Positions 25,201-36,564 of a stretch of DNA of 64,000 nucleotides are shown in pieces (position 1 is the first letter of the stretch; every line of letters begins with the position of its first letter). The notes beneath the pieces were generated by a model. That model made no database searches, had not been told where the DNA came from, and saw only the letters and a program-made list of their open reading frames with translations. The DNA lies in assembly GCA_009692155.1 (NCBI GenBank), contig SHZW01000007.1:28551-92550 (forward strand), given 5' to 3'. The DNA is from Nitrospiraceae bacterium. GTDB lineage: Bacteria; Nitrospirota; Nitrospiria; Nitrospirales; Nitrospiraceae. Both the position numbers and the translations under genes were made by a program.

Positions 25201-27046
25201 TCCCTTGCGGATACAACCCCACCGAGTTGTGCCATCTCGTCAGGGCTGCCACCCTTGCCCTGGCATCAACGGGCAGTTGAAGAGGGCGACCCCGACCGTC
25301 AAGCATCAATCCGGCTGCGCCGCCCCGGGCTTCGCGTGTCACCGTTGTGCCTTTGCCTTCACCGAGATCAACCTGTTTCGCCGGCTTCATGGTGACCCGT
25401 GCCCGCTCGCCGGCACCCAATGAAATCAATCTCAATTCCCCGAACATTAATGTTCCACTCTCAGGCTGCCTGTCGCGTTCGAAGGTGATCTGGTACTCGG
25501 CGCATTTCTCGCCGTCCTTGCCCTGCCCGATCGGCGCCACGCAGGTTCCCAGGTAGACCAGGCAGTCGTGGATAAAGACGTCGGTCGCAGCCTTTTCGTT
25601 GACGGTCGAAAGGACACCCAGGTGCGGCATCATGAAAATACTGTCCACTGAGAGTGTGGTGAAGCCGGGGGGTTCGTAGGCATCCACCATCATGAGCATG
25701 GATTGGATGCGCCGTGGCGCATGGGACAGGATGCCGCCGCTGCCGACGATTAAATCCAGCTTCAACATGTCGATCAGGCTGTCGCCGGATGTCTTTTGCT
25801 CGAAAATGTCCGAGATTGTCCGCGCCTGCTGGACGCCCTTGAGGCCGGTCGCCAACGACTTGTGGTGAATCAGAGCCAGCCGCAGGGCTTCGCGCGCGAT
25901 AGCCTGCTCGATCTGCAATTCGTCCAGCGTCTGCGGGATGGTCGTCGGACGGATCATCTTGTTCTTGATGCGGTTGCGCAAGGTCTGCTCATCCACGTCG
26001 AACGGCACCCACCGCATGATATTGGCGAGCCCGGCTTCGGCCAGCACGTTGGAGATGCTGTAGGACATGCCGAGGTTGGCACTGACCGTGCGGTTGAAGA
26101 CGCCGTCATACACGGAGAAGACGTCCGTGGTGGCGCCGCCGATATCCACGCCGATCAAATTGATCTTGTCGCGCTTGGCCAGGGCTTCCATGATGAAACC
26201 GACGGCGGCCGGCGTCGGAACGATCGGCGCGCCGGCCCAGGAGATCAGTTTTTTATAGCCGGGGGCCTGGGCCATGACGTGTTCGAGAAACAGGTCGTGG
26301 ATTTTATTGCGGGCCGGCGACAGGTTTTCCCTTTCGAGCGTCGGGCGGATGTTGTCCGTGACAACCAGCGCCGTTTTTTGGCCGAGAATGGCCGTGACCT
26401 GGTCGCGGGCGTTTGTGTTGCCCGCATAGATCAGCGGCAGCGAATAGGTCATCCCGAGGCGCGGGCGTGGCTCGGCGGCCGAGATATATTCGGCCATTTC
26501 GACGACGTGCGTGACGGTGCCTCCGTCCGTTCCACCCGAGAGGAGAATCATGTCCGGCCGCAGCGAGCGGATGCGCTCGATTTTTTCATGCGGAAGCCGG
26601 CCGTCGTTCGAGGCCAGCACGTCCATCACGATGGCGCCGGCGCCCAGCGCGCACCGTTGGGCGCTCTCCCCCGTCATGCTCTGGACAACGCCGGCCACCA
26701 TCATTTGAAGGCCGCCGCCGGCGCTGCTGGTCGACACGTAGATGTCGACGCCCGTTTTGGAATGGCCGCCTGCGCCGGCCGGCGTGATGATCTTTTCTCC
26801 GTCAAGAATTTTCCGGCCGGACAGTTCCTCCACCTCGGCGATGGCGTTCAAGACACCGCGGGTGACGTCTTCAAACGGGGCTTCCACGGTCGTGGGCGCT
26901 TCACCACGGAATGTTTGCCGGAATGTGTCGCCTTGTTTTTCGATCAGAACGGCTTTGGTCGTGGTGCTGCCGCAGTCTGTGGCGATGATGACGGACAGGG
27001 GGAGATCGGCGGTCTTTTTGTGCGGGACCTGCACGGCAGCACTCAT
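25178..27046 (-). CDS. MutL/GlmL-family ASKHA ATPase
   Basis: 622 residues of the glutamate mutase L (MutL) family in the actin/sugar kinase/Hsp70 fold. Phosphate-binding motif 1 is ATDCGSTTTKAVLI at about 21-34, a second is LIGVDIGGATTDVFSV near 300, and LLSGGTDGG and VGSGGIL are further nucleotide-site loops. Classic MutL maintains glutamate mutase, but no cobalamin-dependent mutase is nearby. The start overlaps the upstream small gene (ATGA). The last six codons (AMGNGR) are read from a heptamer repeat. It is probably the energy-using partner in the cluster; its target is unknown. Confidence 0.83.
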   Translation of the reverse strand: MSAAVQVPHKKTADLPLSVIIATDCGSTTTKAVLIEKQGDTFRQTFRGEAPTTVEAPFEDVTRGVLNAIAEVEELSGRKILDGEKIITPAGAGGHSKTGVDIYVSTSSAGGGLQMMVAGVVQSMTGESAQRCALGAGAIVMDVLASNDGRLPHEKIERIRSLRPDMILLSGGTDGGTVTHVVEMAEYISAAEPRPRLGMTYSLPLIYAGNTNARDQVTAILGQKTALVVTDNIRPTLERENLSPARNKIHDLFLEHVMAQAPGYKKLISWAGAPIVPTPAAVGFIMEALAKRDKINLIGVDIGGATTDVFSVYDGVFNRTVSANLGMSYSISNVLAEAGLANIMRWVPFDVDEQTLRNRIKNKMIRPTTIPQTLDELQIEQAIAREALRLALIHHKSLATGLKGVQQARTISDIFEQKTSGDSLIDMLKLDLIVGSGGILSHAPRRIQSMLMMVDAYEPPGFTTLSVDSIFMMPHLGVLSTVNEKAATDVFIHDCLVYLGTCVAPIGQGKDGEKCAEYQITFERDRQPESGTLMFGELRLISLGAGERARVTMKPAKQVDLGEGKGTTVTREARGGAAGLMLDGRGRPLQLPVDARARVAALTRWHNSVGLYPQGKAMGNGR

Positions 27047-27435
27047 CGGGCGGGCGCTCCTGCAGGAGCAGATTTGGCAGGAGCCGGCTTGGCAGTAGCA
27101 GGCCTGGCTTCGATGAGTTCAATTAAGCGGGGGATGGCATCGCGCCGCTCGAGCAGACACGCCGCCCGTTCGATCTCGCGCGCGTCACAGGCCAGATCCA
27201 GGATAGGAGCGAGAAAATGCAACGCCTGGCTGCTGAGAAAATTCATCGGTCCGGCTGATTCAAGAAAGAGCAGGGCAGGACCTGCCATGCGCTGATTCAC
27301 AACGGTGGCGGCGACTTTCTCCAGCAAAGCCTGTTCATCAGCCGAGAGCGGCTGCCCGTCCGGTTGGAGGGCAAAGGCGTGCCGGAGTGAGGCTTTGAGT
27401 TTCTGAAATCGTGGAGAGAAGTCGGTTATATTCAT
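27043..27435 (-). CDS. Small helical protein leading the MutL/KOW/MEMO operon
   Basis: 130 residues from ATG 27435. Mostly alpha-helical and soluble (FQKLKASLRHAFAL; LEKVAATVVNQRM; LLFLESAGPMNFLSSQALHF), ending in an Ala/Pro/Lys-rich tail. It overlaps the MutL-like start by four bases, so it is likely the first gene of the operon. No family recognised. Confidence 0.7.
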   Translation of the reverse strand: MNITDFSPRFQKLKASLRHAFALQPDGQPLSADEQALLEKVAATVVNQRMAGPALLFLESAGPMNFLSSQALHFLAPILDLACDAREIERAACLLERRDAIPRLIELIEARPATAKPAPAKSAPAGAPAR

Positions 27436-27496
27436 GGGAAAAGCTAAGAAATTCAATCGGAAGGCATTATAGGGAGTGGTTCGACGGAGAGTCAAT

Positions 27497-28390
27497 TCAG
27501 GTCATGGCCTGCTGCGCCGCATGGTAGGAGCTTCGCGCCAATGGGCTGGCCTCCACGTGGCTGAATCCGAGCGCGAGGCCTTCAGTTTTGAATGCTGCGA
27601 ATTCATCCGGGTGGTAATAACGCGAAACCGGGAGGTGGTGCCTGGTCGGCTGAAGATACTGGCCGATGGTCAGGATCTCACAATTGGCGGCTCGCAGGTC
27701 CTGCATGACCTGTCTAATCTCGTCCGTTGTCTCTCCCATTCCGAGAATGAGGCCAGACTTCGTTGTCATGCCCATGTGTTTGGCGCGCCCGAGCAGCGCG
27801 ATCGATCGCTGATATTTGCCTTGCGGCCTGATGTCCGGAAAGAGCCGTTCGACCGTTTCGATATTGTGGTTCAGGATTTCCGGCCGTTCAGCCGTGACGG
27901 TTTGCAGGGCGCTCTCGCTCCCTTCAAAGTCAGGAATGAGAACTTCCACGGTGCAGGCTTGGTTCAACCGTCTGATCTGCCGGATCGTTTCGGTGAACAC
28001 TGACGCGCCGCCATCGTCCAATTCATCCCGGTTGACGGAGGTAATGACCGCGTGCTTGAGGCGCATGGCCTGTACGGCTTGCGCCACACGCAGCGGTTCG
28101 TCATAGTCAACGGCCAACGGTTTTCCGGTGGTCACGGAGCAGTAATGGCACCGGCGCGTGCAAATATCGCCGAGGATCAAAAATGTCGCTGTACGATTGT
28201 TCCAGCATTCCCAGATGTTGGGGCACCGGGCTTCCTCGCAGATGGTATGGAGGCCGAGATCGTCCACGACTTGCCGGATGTCCCGATAGTCCGGTCCCTG
28301 CTGGAGACGGACTTTAAACCAGGGCGGCAGGCGTTGGTGCGAAGAGCTGCCATCACCCCTCCGAAGGTCTTCAATCGGAACAAAACTCAT
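27497..28390 (-). CDS. lipA: Lipoyl synthase
   Basis: 297 residues, radical SAM enzyme that inserts two sulfurs into protein-bound octanoate to make lipoyl groups for 2-oxoacid dehydrogenases and glycine cleavage. Auxiliary cluster cysteines are in CEEARCPNIWEC, the radical SAM cluster in CTRRCHYC, and the C-terminal RSSY motif is present. ATG 28390 overlaps the upstream stop (ATGA); a longer start at 28417 would invade that gene. Confidence 0.96.
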   Translation of the reverse strand: MSFVPIEDLRRGDGSSSHQRLPPWFKVRLQQGPDYRDIRQVVDDLGLHTICEEARCPNIWECWNNRTATFLILGDICTRRCHYCSVTTGKPLAVDYDEPLRVAQAVQAMRLKHAVITSVNRDELDDGGASVFTETIRQIRRLNQACTVEVLIPDFEGSESALQTVTAERPEILNHNIETVERLFPDIRPQGKYQRSIALLGRAKHMGMTTKSGLILGMGETTDEIRQVMQDLRAANCEILTIGQYLQPTRHHLPVSRYYHPDEFAAFKTEGLALGFSHVEASPLARSSYHAAQQAMT

Positions 28391-28752
28391 GCGCGGGGTT
28401 CTCCCTGTCGTAGCCATCCGAACAGCCGGGCAATGATTCCGTCGGGCGGTCGAACGGAGAATTCAGGGTCGGGGTATTCGATCCAGGGCTCCTGGTTGCC
28501 GCAATAGGTGTTTTCTCTGAAGCTGAGCTGGCTCCGAAGCTGCCGGAAGCCTCGCGTGTGCAGCAGGAGGATTAATTCTACCAGGGCATCGGCCTGGGTT
28601 GCGCGACTGTCCGTCACAAGAAACGTGGTTTCATACCGGAGCATTGCGCGGCACATGCCACCGTCACGCTCCAGTTCGACCACCCGGTTAAACCCTCGCT
28701 CGTGCTCATCCAATCCGGCCAGCTGATGTTTTTCGACGATGTCTTTCGGCAT
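28387..28752 (-). CDS. Hypothetical protein upstream of lipA
   Basis: 121 soluble residues, alpha/beta, without signal peptide. Recognisable pieces are FNRVVELERDGGMCRAML, FLVTDSRATQADALVELILL and a conserved-looking WIEYPDPE. It is coupled to lipA by a four-base overlap, so a role linked to lipoylation or Fe-S metabolism is conceivable, but nothing in the sequence proves it. Confidence 0.7.
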   Translation of the reverse strand: MPKDIVEKHQLAGLDEHERGFNRVVELERDGGMCRAMLRYETTFLVTDSRATQADALVELILLLHTRGFRQLRSQLSFRENTYCGNQEPWIEYPDPEFSVRPPDGIIARLFGWLRQGEPRA

Positions 28753-28763
28753 CGGCGGGAATG

Positions 28764-29129
28764 TCAGACGGCGCGAAAGACGGCCAGCAGATCGCTCAAG
28801 GCAATGGTTTTGTTTCGTAGAATCGCCTGCTCAGCCTTCAGGAGTTCGACGTCGGTCGTTTTCCCGCCGCCCTTCAGGCACGCCGAGCCCAGGGTCAGCA
28901 CCCGGTCGCATTCCTGCTCGACCTTGTTCTTGACGACAGAATTGATGGTCAGGATCTCGGAAAGCCTGGCTCTGGTTTCCGCCAGGTGTTTTTTGAGTTC
29001 TGATTCCGGGTAGGATTGATGCGCCGCCTCGTTGATACAGCGATCGAGATACTGGTTCAGGAAGACGTAGAGCCGGACCAACAACTCGGTGGTTTCAATG
29101 TGGTTTCGACTGGTCGGTTGGGAGGTCAT
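28764..29129 (-). CDS. Hypothetical helical protein
   Basis: 121 residues from ATG 29129, preceded by AGGAAGG. It is strongly helical (TELLVRLYVFLNQYLDRCIN; ELKKHLAETRARLSEILTIN; ELLKAEQAILRNKTIALSDL) with two cysteines (CINEA, CDRV) and GSACLKGGG. No family recognised. It lies eleven bases before the gene ahead of lipA and after the Rieske gene. Confidence 0.65.
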   Translation of the reverse strand: MTSQPTSRNHIETTELLVRLYVFLNQYLDRCINEAAHQSYPESELKKHLAETRARLSEILTINSVVKNKVEQECDRVLTLGSACLKGGGKTTDVELLKAEQAILRNKTIALSDLLAVFRAV

Positions 29130-29188
29130 ATGATCCTTCCTGGAAACGTGTACGGACGTGGCGTGCGGTCCACGCCGTACGCACGGAA

Positions 29189-29494
29189 TTAGAGTTGAAT
29201 CTTGACGTCGGTGCCTTCGACTGTCACCGGATAGGATTGCACGCAGGCCGACGGGTTGTTGACGCATCTGCCCGTTTTCACGTCGTAGGTCCAGTTGTGC
29301 CAGGGACACATCACCACGTCCCCATCCAGGTCGCCTTCGCCGAGCGGGCCTCCGCGGTGGACGCACTCGTTATCAATCACATGGTAGGCGCCGCCGACAT
29401 TGAAGACGGCAAGGGATTTTCCGCCTGCTGCGATCGTCGTGCCGGTACCTGGTTTGATGTCTGCGGTGCCCGCGATGCGCACGAATTCTGACAT
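29189..29494 (-). CDS. Rieske 2Fe-2S ferredoxin-type protein
   Basis: 101 residues forming a single Rieske domain: C44/H46 in CVHRGG and C63/H66 in CPWHNWTYD bind a 2Fe-2S cluster. Similar proteins are the NirD-type small subunit of nitrite reductase or ferredoxins for dioxygenases. No large partner subunit is adjacent, so it is best called a soluble Rieske electron carrier. It sits between the Mrp ATPase and the hypothetical pair upstream of lipA. Confidence 0.9.
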   Translation of the reverse strand: MSEFVRIAGTADIKPGTGTTIAAGGKSLAVFNVGGAYHVIDNECVHRGGPLGEGDLDGDVVMCPWHNWTYDVKTGRCVNNPSACVQSYPVTVEGTDVKIQL

Positions 29495-29517
29495 CAGATG
29501 CTCTCCGGGAAGGAAGG

Positions 29518-30387
29518 CTAGCTGCTCGAGGCCGGCCGTTTGATTTTTTTGAGGAGACTTCCGATCCCGCCGCCGGATGCCTGTGTATTCAGTGCCTCGG
29601 CAATCTTCGCCGCGATATCCCTGAACGTCTTGGCTTGCGGCGAGTCCGGGTTGGCGGCCACGATCGGCATCCCTTCATCTCCACCGGCCCGGATGGCCAG
29701 ATCGATGGGAATGGCTCCCAGGAACGGCACGCCGAGTTTTTCAGCCGCCCGTTGCCCTCCCCCATGGGAGAAGATTTCCGCGCGATCTCCGCAGTGCCCG
29801 CAGATGTAGTAACTCATGTTCTCGATAATGCCGAGCAGCGGAACATTCACCTTCTGGAACATGGTCATGCCCTTGCGGACGTCGTGCAACGCGACTTCTT
29901 GAGGTGTGGTGACGGTGATGACGCCGGCCAGCGAGACCAGTTGTGAAATGCTCAGCTGGGCGTCGCCGGTGCCGGGCGGCAAATCGATGAGGAGATAATC
30001 CAATTCTCCCCAGATGACGTCGCGGAAGAACTGCTGGATGGCGGTATGCACCATCGGTCCCCGCCAGACGATGGCGGTTTCCTCCGGTACAAAAAATCCC
30101 ATCGAGATGATTTTGACGCCATAGCTCTCAGCCGGGAGCAATTTGCCGTCCTGCTGTTCGGGTGGTTTGCGGACGCCCAGCATCATGGGAATGTTGGGGC
30201 CGTAGATATCGGCGTCGATCAGACCGACCCTGGCTCCGGACGCCGCAAGCGCGACGGCCAGATTCGCGGCAACCGTGGATTTGCCGACGCCACCCTTGCC
30301 GCTGCTGATGGCGACGATGTGCTTGACGTCGGGTAATAGATTGGGCTTGGGCTGTTCGTGCTGGTGGCCTGGCGTACTCTCTGCCAT
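29518..30387 (-). CDS. mrp: Mrp/NBP35-type Fe-S cluster carrier ATPase
   Basis: 289 residues from ATG 30387. Deviant Walker A SGKGGVGKST at about 29-38, Walker B LIDLPPGTGD, and the C-terminal YICGHCG cysteine pair that holds the transferable 4Fe-4S cluster. It supplies clusters to apoproteins in the cytoplasm, consistent with lipA and a Rieske gene downstream. A longer frame to 30432 lacks Mrp-like sequence. Confidence 0.94.
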   Translation of the reverse strand: MAESTPGHQHEQPKPNLLPDVKHIVAISSGKGGVGKSTVAANLAVALAASGARVGLIDADIYGPNIPMMLGVRKPPEQQDGKLLPAESYGVKIISMGFFVPEETAIVWRGPMVHTAIQQFFRDVIWGELDYLLIDLPPGTGDAQLSISQLVSLAGVITVTTPQEVALHDVRKGMTMFQKVNVPLLGIIENMSYYICGHCGDRAEIFSHGGGQRAAEKLGVPFLGAIPIDLAIRAGGDEGMPIVAANPDSPQAKTFRDIAAKIAEALNTQASGGGIGSLLKKIKRPASSS

Positions 30388-30508
30388 AGACAGGACCTCA
30401 TGGCGCCGTTCAAACAGGACGCGCGTACGCACACTCTATACGATGGGTTTGACCGGTGACAAGTGGCCTGTGGGGCCTGCCGAAGCGGGGGAAAGACCTA
30501 GAGCTGCA

Positions 30509-31342
30509 CTAACTCGAGCGGCGTTGCAGATTATACGCGAGGCCGACCCTGGAGAGGGAGAAGACCAGCCACTTCGATGGATCGAAGTTATACCATTGGG
30601 GCCCGTTGCGGTAGTCGCGCAGGTACATGTGGTGATAGTTGTGATAGCCCTCGCCGAACGTGATCAGCGAAACCCACCAACTGTCCCGGCTGCTGTCCTT
30701 CGTGCCGTACGGCTGGTCACCCCAGATGTGACAGACCGAATTGATGCAGAAAGTGGAGTTGAGCACCAGGAAGGTGCGGCACACGCCGGCGAGCAGGAAG
30801 CAACTGAGGCCACCCATCCAGCCTCCGCTGATGGCACCTACGACAAACGGCAGGCCTAACCCCGAGAGGACCACGGGAATGTAGTAGCGGTGCTGCCACA
30901 TGATCAGCGGATCCTTGCGCAGCTTCCCGTCATACTTGGCGTTCGCACCCGGCTCCGCTTTCTCGAACAGCCAGCCGCAGTGGCTGTACCAGAAGCCCCT
31001 CAGCGCGTTGTAGGGGTCGTCGTTCTCGTCGCATACAGCATGGTGGCGGATGTGGTCGCCGCACCACTTCAGCGCCGAATTCTGCAAGGCCCACCCGCCG
31101 GCGAAAAGGAAGCAGACCTTCACCCATCCAGGACAGTCGAAGGCACGATGCGAGATCATGCGATGGTAGCCGACTGTGATGCCGAGGCCCGTCACGATGT
31201 ACAGGACGGCGAACATCGTCCAATCCAGCGTGGTGAAGTCATAATGATAGGCATACAGCGGCACCCCGATCATGGCGCCGAGCGTCACGATGGAAAACAG
31301 AATGATAGTCGGATAATCACGCGGACGTGTAACTGCTTGCAC
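30509..31342 (-). CDS. Acyl-lipid/acyl-CoA delta-9 fatty acid desaturase
   Basis: 277-residue membrane di-iron enzyme that introduces a double bond into fatty acyl chains. The three His boxes are HRMISH (60-65), HIRHH (97-101) and HNYHH near 237, with about four membrane helices between them. It is a single-gene unit. Confidence 0.92.
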   Translation of the reverse strand: MQAVTRPRDYPTIILFSIVTLGAMIGVPLYAYHYDFTTLDWTMFAVLYIVTGLGITVGYHRMISHRAFDCPGWVKVCFLFAGGWALQNSALKWCGDHIRHHAVCDENDDPYNALRGFWYSHCGWLFEKAEPGANAKYDGKLRKDPLIMWQHRYYIPVVLSGLGLPFVVGAISGGWMGGLSCFLLAGVCRTFLVLNSTFCINSVCHIWGDQPYGTKDSSRDSWWVSLITFGEGYHNYHHMYLRDYRNGPQWYNFDPSKWLVFSLSRVGLAYNLQRRSS

Positions 31343-31461
31343 GAGTCCCTCCTGGACAGGCCCTACATGGAACGTTGAACGAATGAGGGGATATTAACAG
31401 GCTGTTCGTGATTTATCAAGTGTTTTCAGCTGCGCAGGCATTACGGAGCAAAGCTTCACGG

Positions 31462-32286
31462 CTATTGCCGGCTTGGTGTCGGGATGGCGGCAGGCAGGGT
31501 TTTGACCTCTGCTTCCTCCAGCTCTTCGGTAATCTCGGTGATCCATCCCCTGTCCGTTGCGGCGGGCGGCATCTCTTGATGCTCGGTGTATTTGACCAGC
31601 CCGACTCCCTTCGCGAACCACGCGGTGAGTACATCCGTGCTGACCACGGATCGCCTGGATTTCGACAGGTGGATGCGCAGCGACATTCTGGCTTCCATTC
31701 GGACGGCATTGGCATAGGAGCCTGCGGGGACTGAGACGGACTCCTTCCCCGCGACAGTCACAGACGCATCCACGTCCACTTTTTCCTGCGTTCCGTCACC
31801 GTCCACATCAGTGCCGAAGTCGACGCCCTTCCGGTCGAACTGCTGAAAGGACGATGGAATCGCGATCGGAAATCGAACGATCTGATACGGAATCACCTGC
31901 CGTTCGACAGGCGTGCCCGGCGATGAGCCATAATAGACGACCCCGACGGCATCCCGGCGAGAGTAGCTGTCAGTCGGGCCGTGGTTGCCCAGGTTTGTAT
32001 CGTGAAAGACCATGACGGTCACGCCGTTGATCGTCTGGGTGCCGGAGACGGTGGATACGTTGACGTAACTCTTGGTCTCTGAAATTTTTTGAAGCGGCCA
32101 TTCTTCAATGCGACCGCGGTAGCGCCACCGGCTCCCGATCGTGTCGGGAAAATACAGGTGGGCATCTTCAATCGCTTCAGGGTGTGTCTTGGGCTGCGCG
32201 AGCGACTCGCCAGCCGGCCAGGCGAAGAGGCCGGCCGCGATCAGCAGCGTGGCCAGCGTGCAAAGTCTCTGGGGTTGATGAAGCAT
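31462..32286 (-). CDS. Secreted hypothetical protein
   Basis: 274 residues. ATG 32286 gives a clear signal peptide (LATLLIAAGLFAWPAG, cleavage near ESLAQ). The mature protein is beta-rich with repeated edges such as SRWRYRGRIEEWPLQK, INGVTVMVFHDTNL, VPAGSYANAVRMEARM and WFAKGVGLVKYTEHQE, a pattern typical of periplasmic or lipoprotein-like DUFs whose function I cannot name. The longer frame up to 32685 is antisense to the SDR gene. Confidence 0.78.
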   Translation of the reverse strand: MLHQPQRLCTLATLLIAAGLFAWPAGESLAQPKTHPEAIEDAHLYFPDTIGSRWRYRGRIEEWPLQKISETKSYVNVSTVSGTQTINGVTVMVFHDTNLGNHGPTDSYSRRDAVGVVYYGSSPGTPVERQVIPYQIVRFPIAIPSSFQQFDRKGVDFGTDVDGDGTQEKVDVDASVTVAGKESVSVPAGSYANAVRMEARMSLRIHLSKSRRSVVSTDVLTAWFAKGVGLVKYTEHQEMPPAATDRGWITEITEELEEAEVKTLPAAIPTPSRQ

Positions 32287-32432
32287 GGGGCGTGTGACCG
32301 TGTGTGCGAGGCGCACCGTATCATAGAGACTGATGGGCTCGCAACATTGCCGCGCTCTGCCACTCTCTAACATGGGCCACCTTGGGGCCGCCTTGCCATA
32401 TGTTGAACCGATTGGGATAATGCCATCCACGT

Positions 32433-34658
<2,226 letters not shown>

Positions 34659-34662
34659 GTGA

Positions 34663-36009
34663 TCAGGCCGAGGGGTTGGCAGTGAACCGTTCCAGGAAAC
34701 CTGTGGACACACGCCCCTTTTGAAAGTCGGGGTCGTTCAAAATCCGTTTGTGCAATGGAATCGTGGTCTTGATGCCGTCGATCACGAATTCATCCAGCGC
34801 GCGTCGCATCCGTGCCATGGCTTCGTCGCGGTTCTGTCCGTGGGAAATCAGCTTGGCGATCAGTGAGTCGTAATGCGGGACGACGATGCTGCCGCTTTCG
34901 ATTGCGGAGTCCACACGGATGCCCAGACCGCCGGGCTGATGAAAGCGCGTCACAGTGCCGGGACAGGGCGTGAATTTTTCAGGACATTCGGCATTGATGC
35001 GGCACTCGATGCTGTGCCCGTTCAGCTTGATATCCTGCTGCCTAAAGGCCAGCGGCAGCCCTGCGGCGATCCGGATTTGCTCTTTAATGAGGTCAATGCC
35101 GGTGATCATTTCCGTGACGGGATGCTCGACCTGTATCCGCGAGTTGACCTCCATGAAGAAGAAGTTATGGTCTTTGTCTAACAGAAACTCCACTGTGCCG
35201 GCATTGCGGTAATGCACCGATCGGACGGCTTCAACAGCCGCATTCCCGATTTCGCGTCGAAGCCGCTCATCAATGACCGGAGAAGGAGATTCCTCGACGA
35301 GTTTCTGGTACCGCCGCTGGATCGAGCAGTCCCGTTCGCCCAGGAAGACCGTGCGGCCTTTCTCGTCGGCCAGGATCTGCACTTCTATGTGGCGCGGCTC
35401 GATGAAAAATTTCTCCAAGTAGACGGCGTCATTACTGAAATTGGCCTTGGCCTCCGCCTGGGCGGTTTGAAAGGCCCGCGCGAGATCATCTTCCTTGTTC
35501 ACCACGCGCATGCCTCGGCCGCCACCTCCGGCTGAGGCTTTGAAGATGACCGGAAACCCGATCTTGCGCGCCGCCTCCAAGGCCTCCTGCTCGCTTTTCA
35601 ACTCGCCCGTTCCGGGCATGAGCGGAATGCCTTTGCGGCCCATGATGTCCCTGGCCTTGGCTTTATCGCCCAGCATGGCGATATGGTCCGATGTGGGTCC
35701 GATGAATCGAACGCCGATCGATTCGCACACCTCCGCGAAGTGCGCGTTCTCAGCGAGAAACCCGTATCCGGGATGAATGGCGTCGGCGCCGGTGACTTCC
35801 GCTGCGCTCAGGACATTGGGAATGTTACGGTAGCTGAGTGCGCTGTCGGCCGGTCCGATGCAGACGTGCTCGTCGGCCGCACGGACATGGAGCGAGTTCG
35901 TATCGACGTCCGAATGGACCGCAACGGTACTGATGCCCATCTCTTTGCAGGCCCGGATGACCCGGAGTGCAATCTCGCCGCGATTCGCTATAAGAATTTT
36001 TTTGAACAC
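34663..36009 (-). CDS. accC: Acetyl-CoA carboxylase, biotin carboxylase subunit
   Basis: 448 residues, full-length ATP-grasp enzyme: KILIANRGEIALRVIRACKE at the start, the Gly-rich SAGGGGRGMRV loop, FLGERDCSIQRRYQKLVEE, the metal-binding FFMEVNSRIQVEHPVTEM and CRINAE. It carboxylates the biotin of AccB in the first step of fatty-acid synthesis. It follows accB by 28 bases. Confidence 0.97.
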   Translation of the reverse strand: MFKKILIANRGEIALRVIRACKEMGISTVAVHSDVDTNSLHVRAADEHVCIGPADSALSYRNIPNVLSAAEVTGADAIHPGYGFLAENAHFAEVCESIGVRFIGPTSDHIAMLGDKAKARDIMGRKGIPLMPGTGELKSEQEALEAARKIGFPVIFKASAGGGGRGMRVVNKEDDLARAFQTAQAEAKANFSNDAVYLEKFFIEPRHIEVQILADEKGRTVFLGERDCSIQRRYQKLVEESPSPVIDERLRREIGNAAVEAVRSVHYRNAGTVEFLLDKDHNFFFMEVNSRIQVEHPVTEMITGIDLIKEQIRIAAGLPLAFRQQDIKLNGHSIECRINAECPEKFTPCPGTVTRFHQPGGLGIRVDSAIESGSIVVPHYDSLIAKLISHGQNRDEAMARMRRALDEFVIDGIKTTIPLHKRILNDPDFQKGRVSTGFLERFTANPSA

Positions 36010-36037
36010 GGGATGACCTCTTGAGGTCGGGTATCGA

Positions 36038-36505
36038 TCAGGGCGTCGCTGTGGAATCGATCAGGAAGAGCGGCTGTCCATACTCGACTGATTTTGCGCT
36101 CTCCGCCAGAATCTTGTGGACCCGGCCGTCCACCTCAGATTCGATTTCATTCATAAGCTTCATCGCTTCGACGATGCACAACACCTGCCCCTTTTTCACA
36201 AAATCGCCTTCATCGACGTAGGCGTCGGCATCGGGAGACGCCGACCGGTAAAACGTTCCGACAATCGGCGACGTCACGGTCGTCAGTGAGTCCGGTGCAA
36301 CAGCTTGGGCGGTCGCTGCGCCAGGCTGGTTCAGGGCCTGGCGGCTCGACTCGGTCACGACCATAGGACCCGTGTCAGCGCTTCCGCCGCGCCGCACGCG
36401 AATCCGCAGGCCCTTATGCTCAACCTCCAACTCGGCAAGCTCGTGCCGATGTAGAAGCTCAACAAGATGATGTATTTCTATATCCAAATGGCTGTTATTA
36501 CTCAT
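36038..36505 (-). CDS. accB: Biotin carboxyl carrier protein of acetyl-CoA carboxylase
   Basis: 155 residues from ATG 36505. The N-terminal helical part (IHHLVELLHRHELAELEVEH) leads through a Pro/Ala linker to the biotinyl domain with EAMKLMNE; K116 is the biotin site. A GTG at 36568 overlapping the efp stop (GTGA), with GGAG upstream, would add a basic 21-residue tail; I keep the ATG as more family-like. Confidence 0.94.
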   Translation of the reverse strand: MSNNSHLDIEIHHLVELLHRHELAELEVEHKGLRIRVRRGGSADTGPMVVTESSRQALNQPGAATAQAVAPDSLTTVTSPIVGTFYRSASPDADAYVDEGDFVKKGQVLCIVEAMKLMNEIESEVDGRVHKILAESAKSVEYGQPLFLIDSTATP

Positions 36506-36564
36506 ACTAGAGCTAGCAGAATTATCCGACTTCCCTCTCGATTCCTGCCTGCGCGCCTGCTTCT

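Noticed and set aside
25796..27295. A 499-residue plus-strand frame
   Set aside because: It is entirely antisense to the well-supported MutL-like gene and its upstream neighbour, and reads like a GC-driven shadow.
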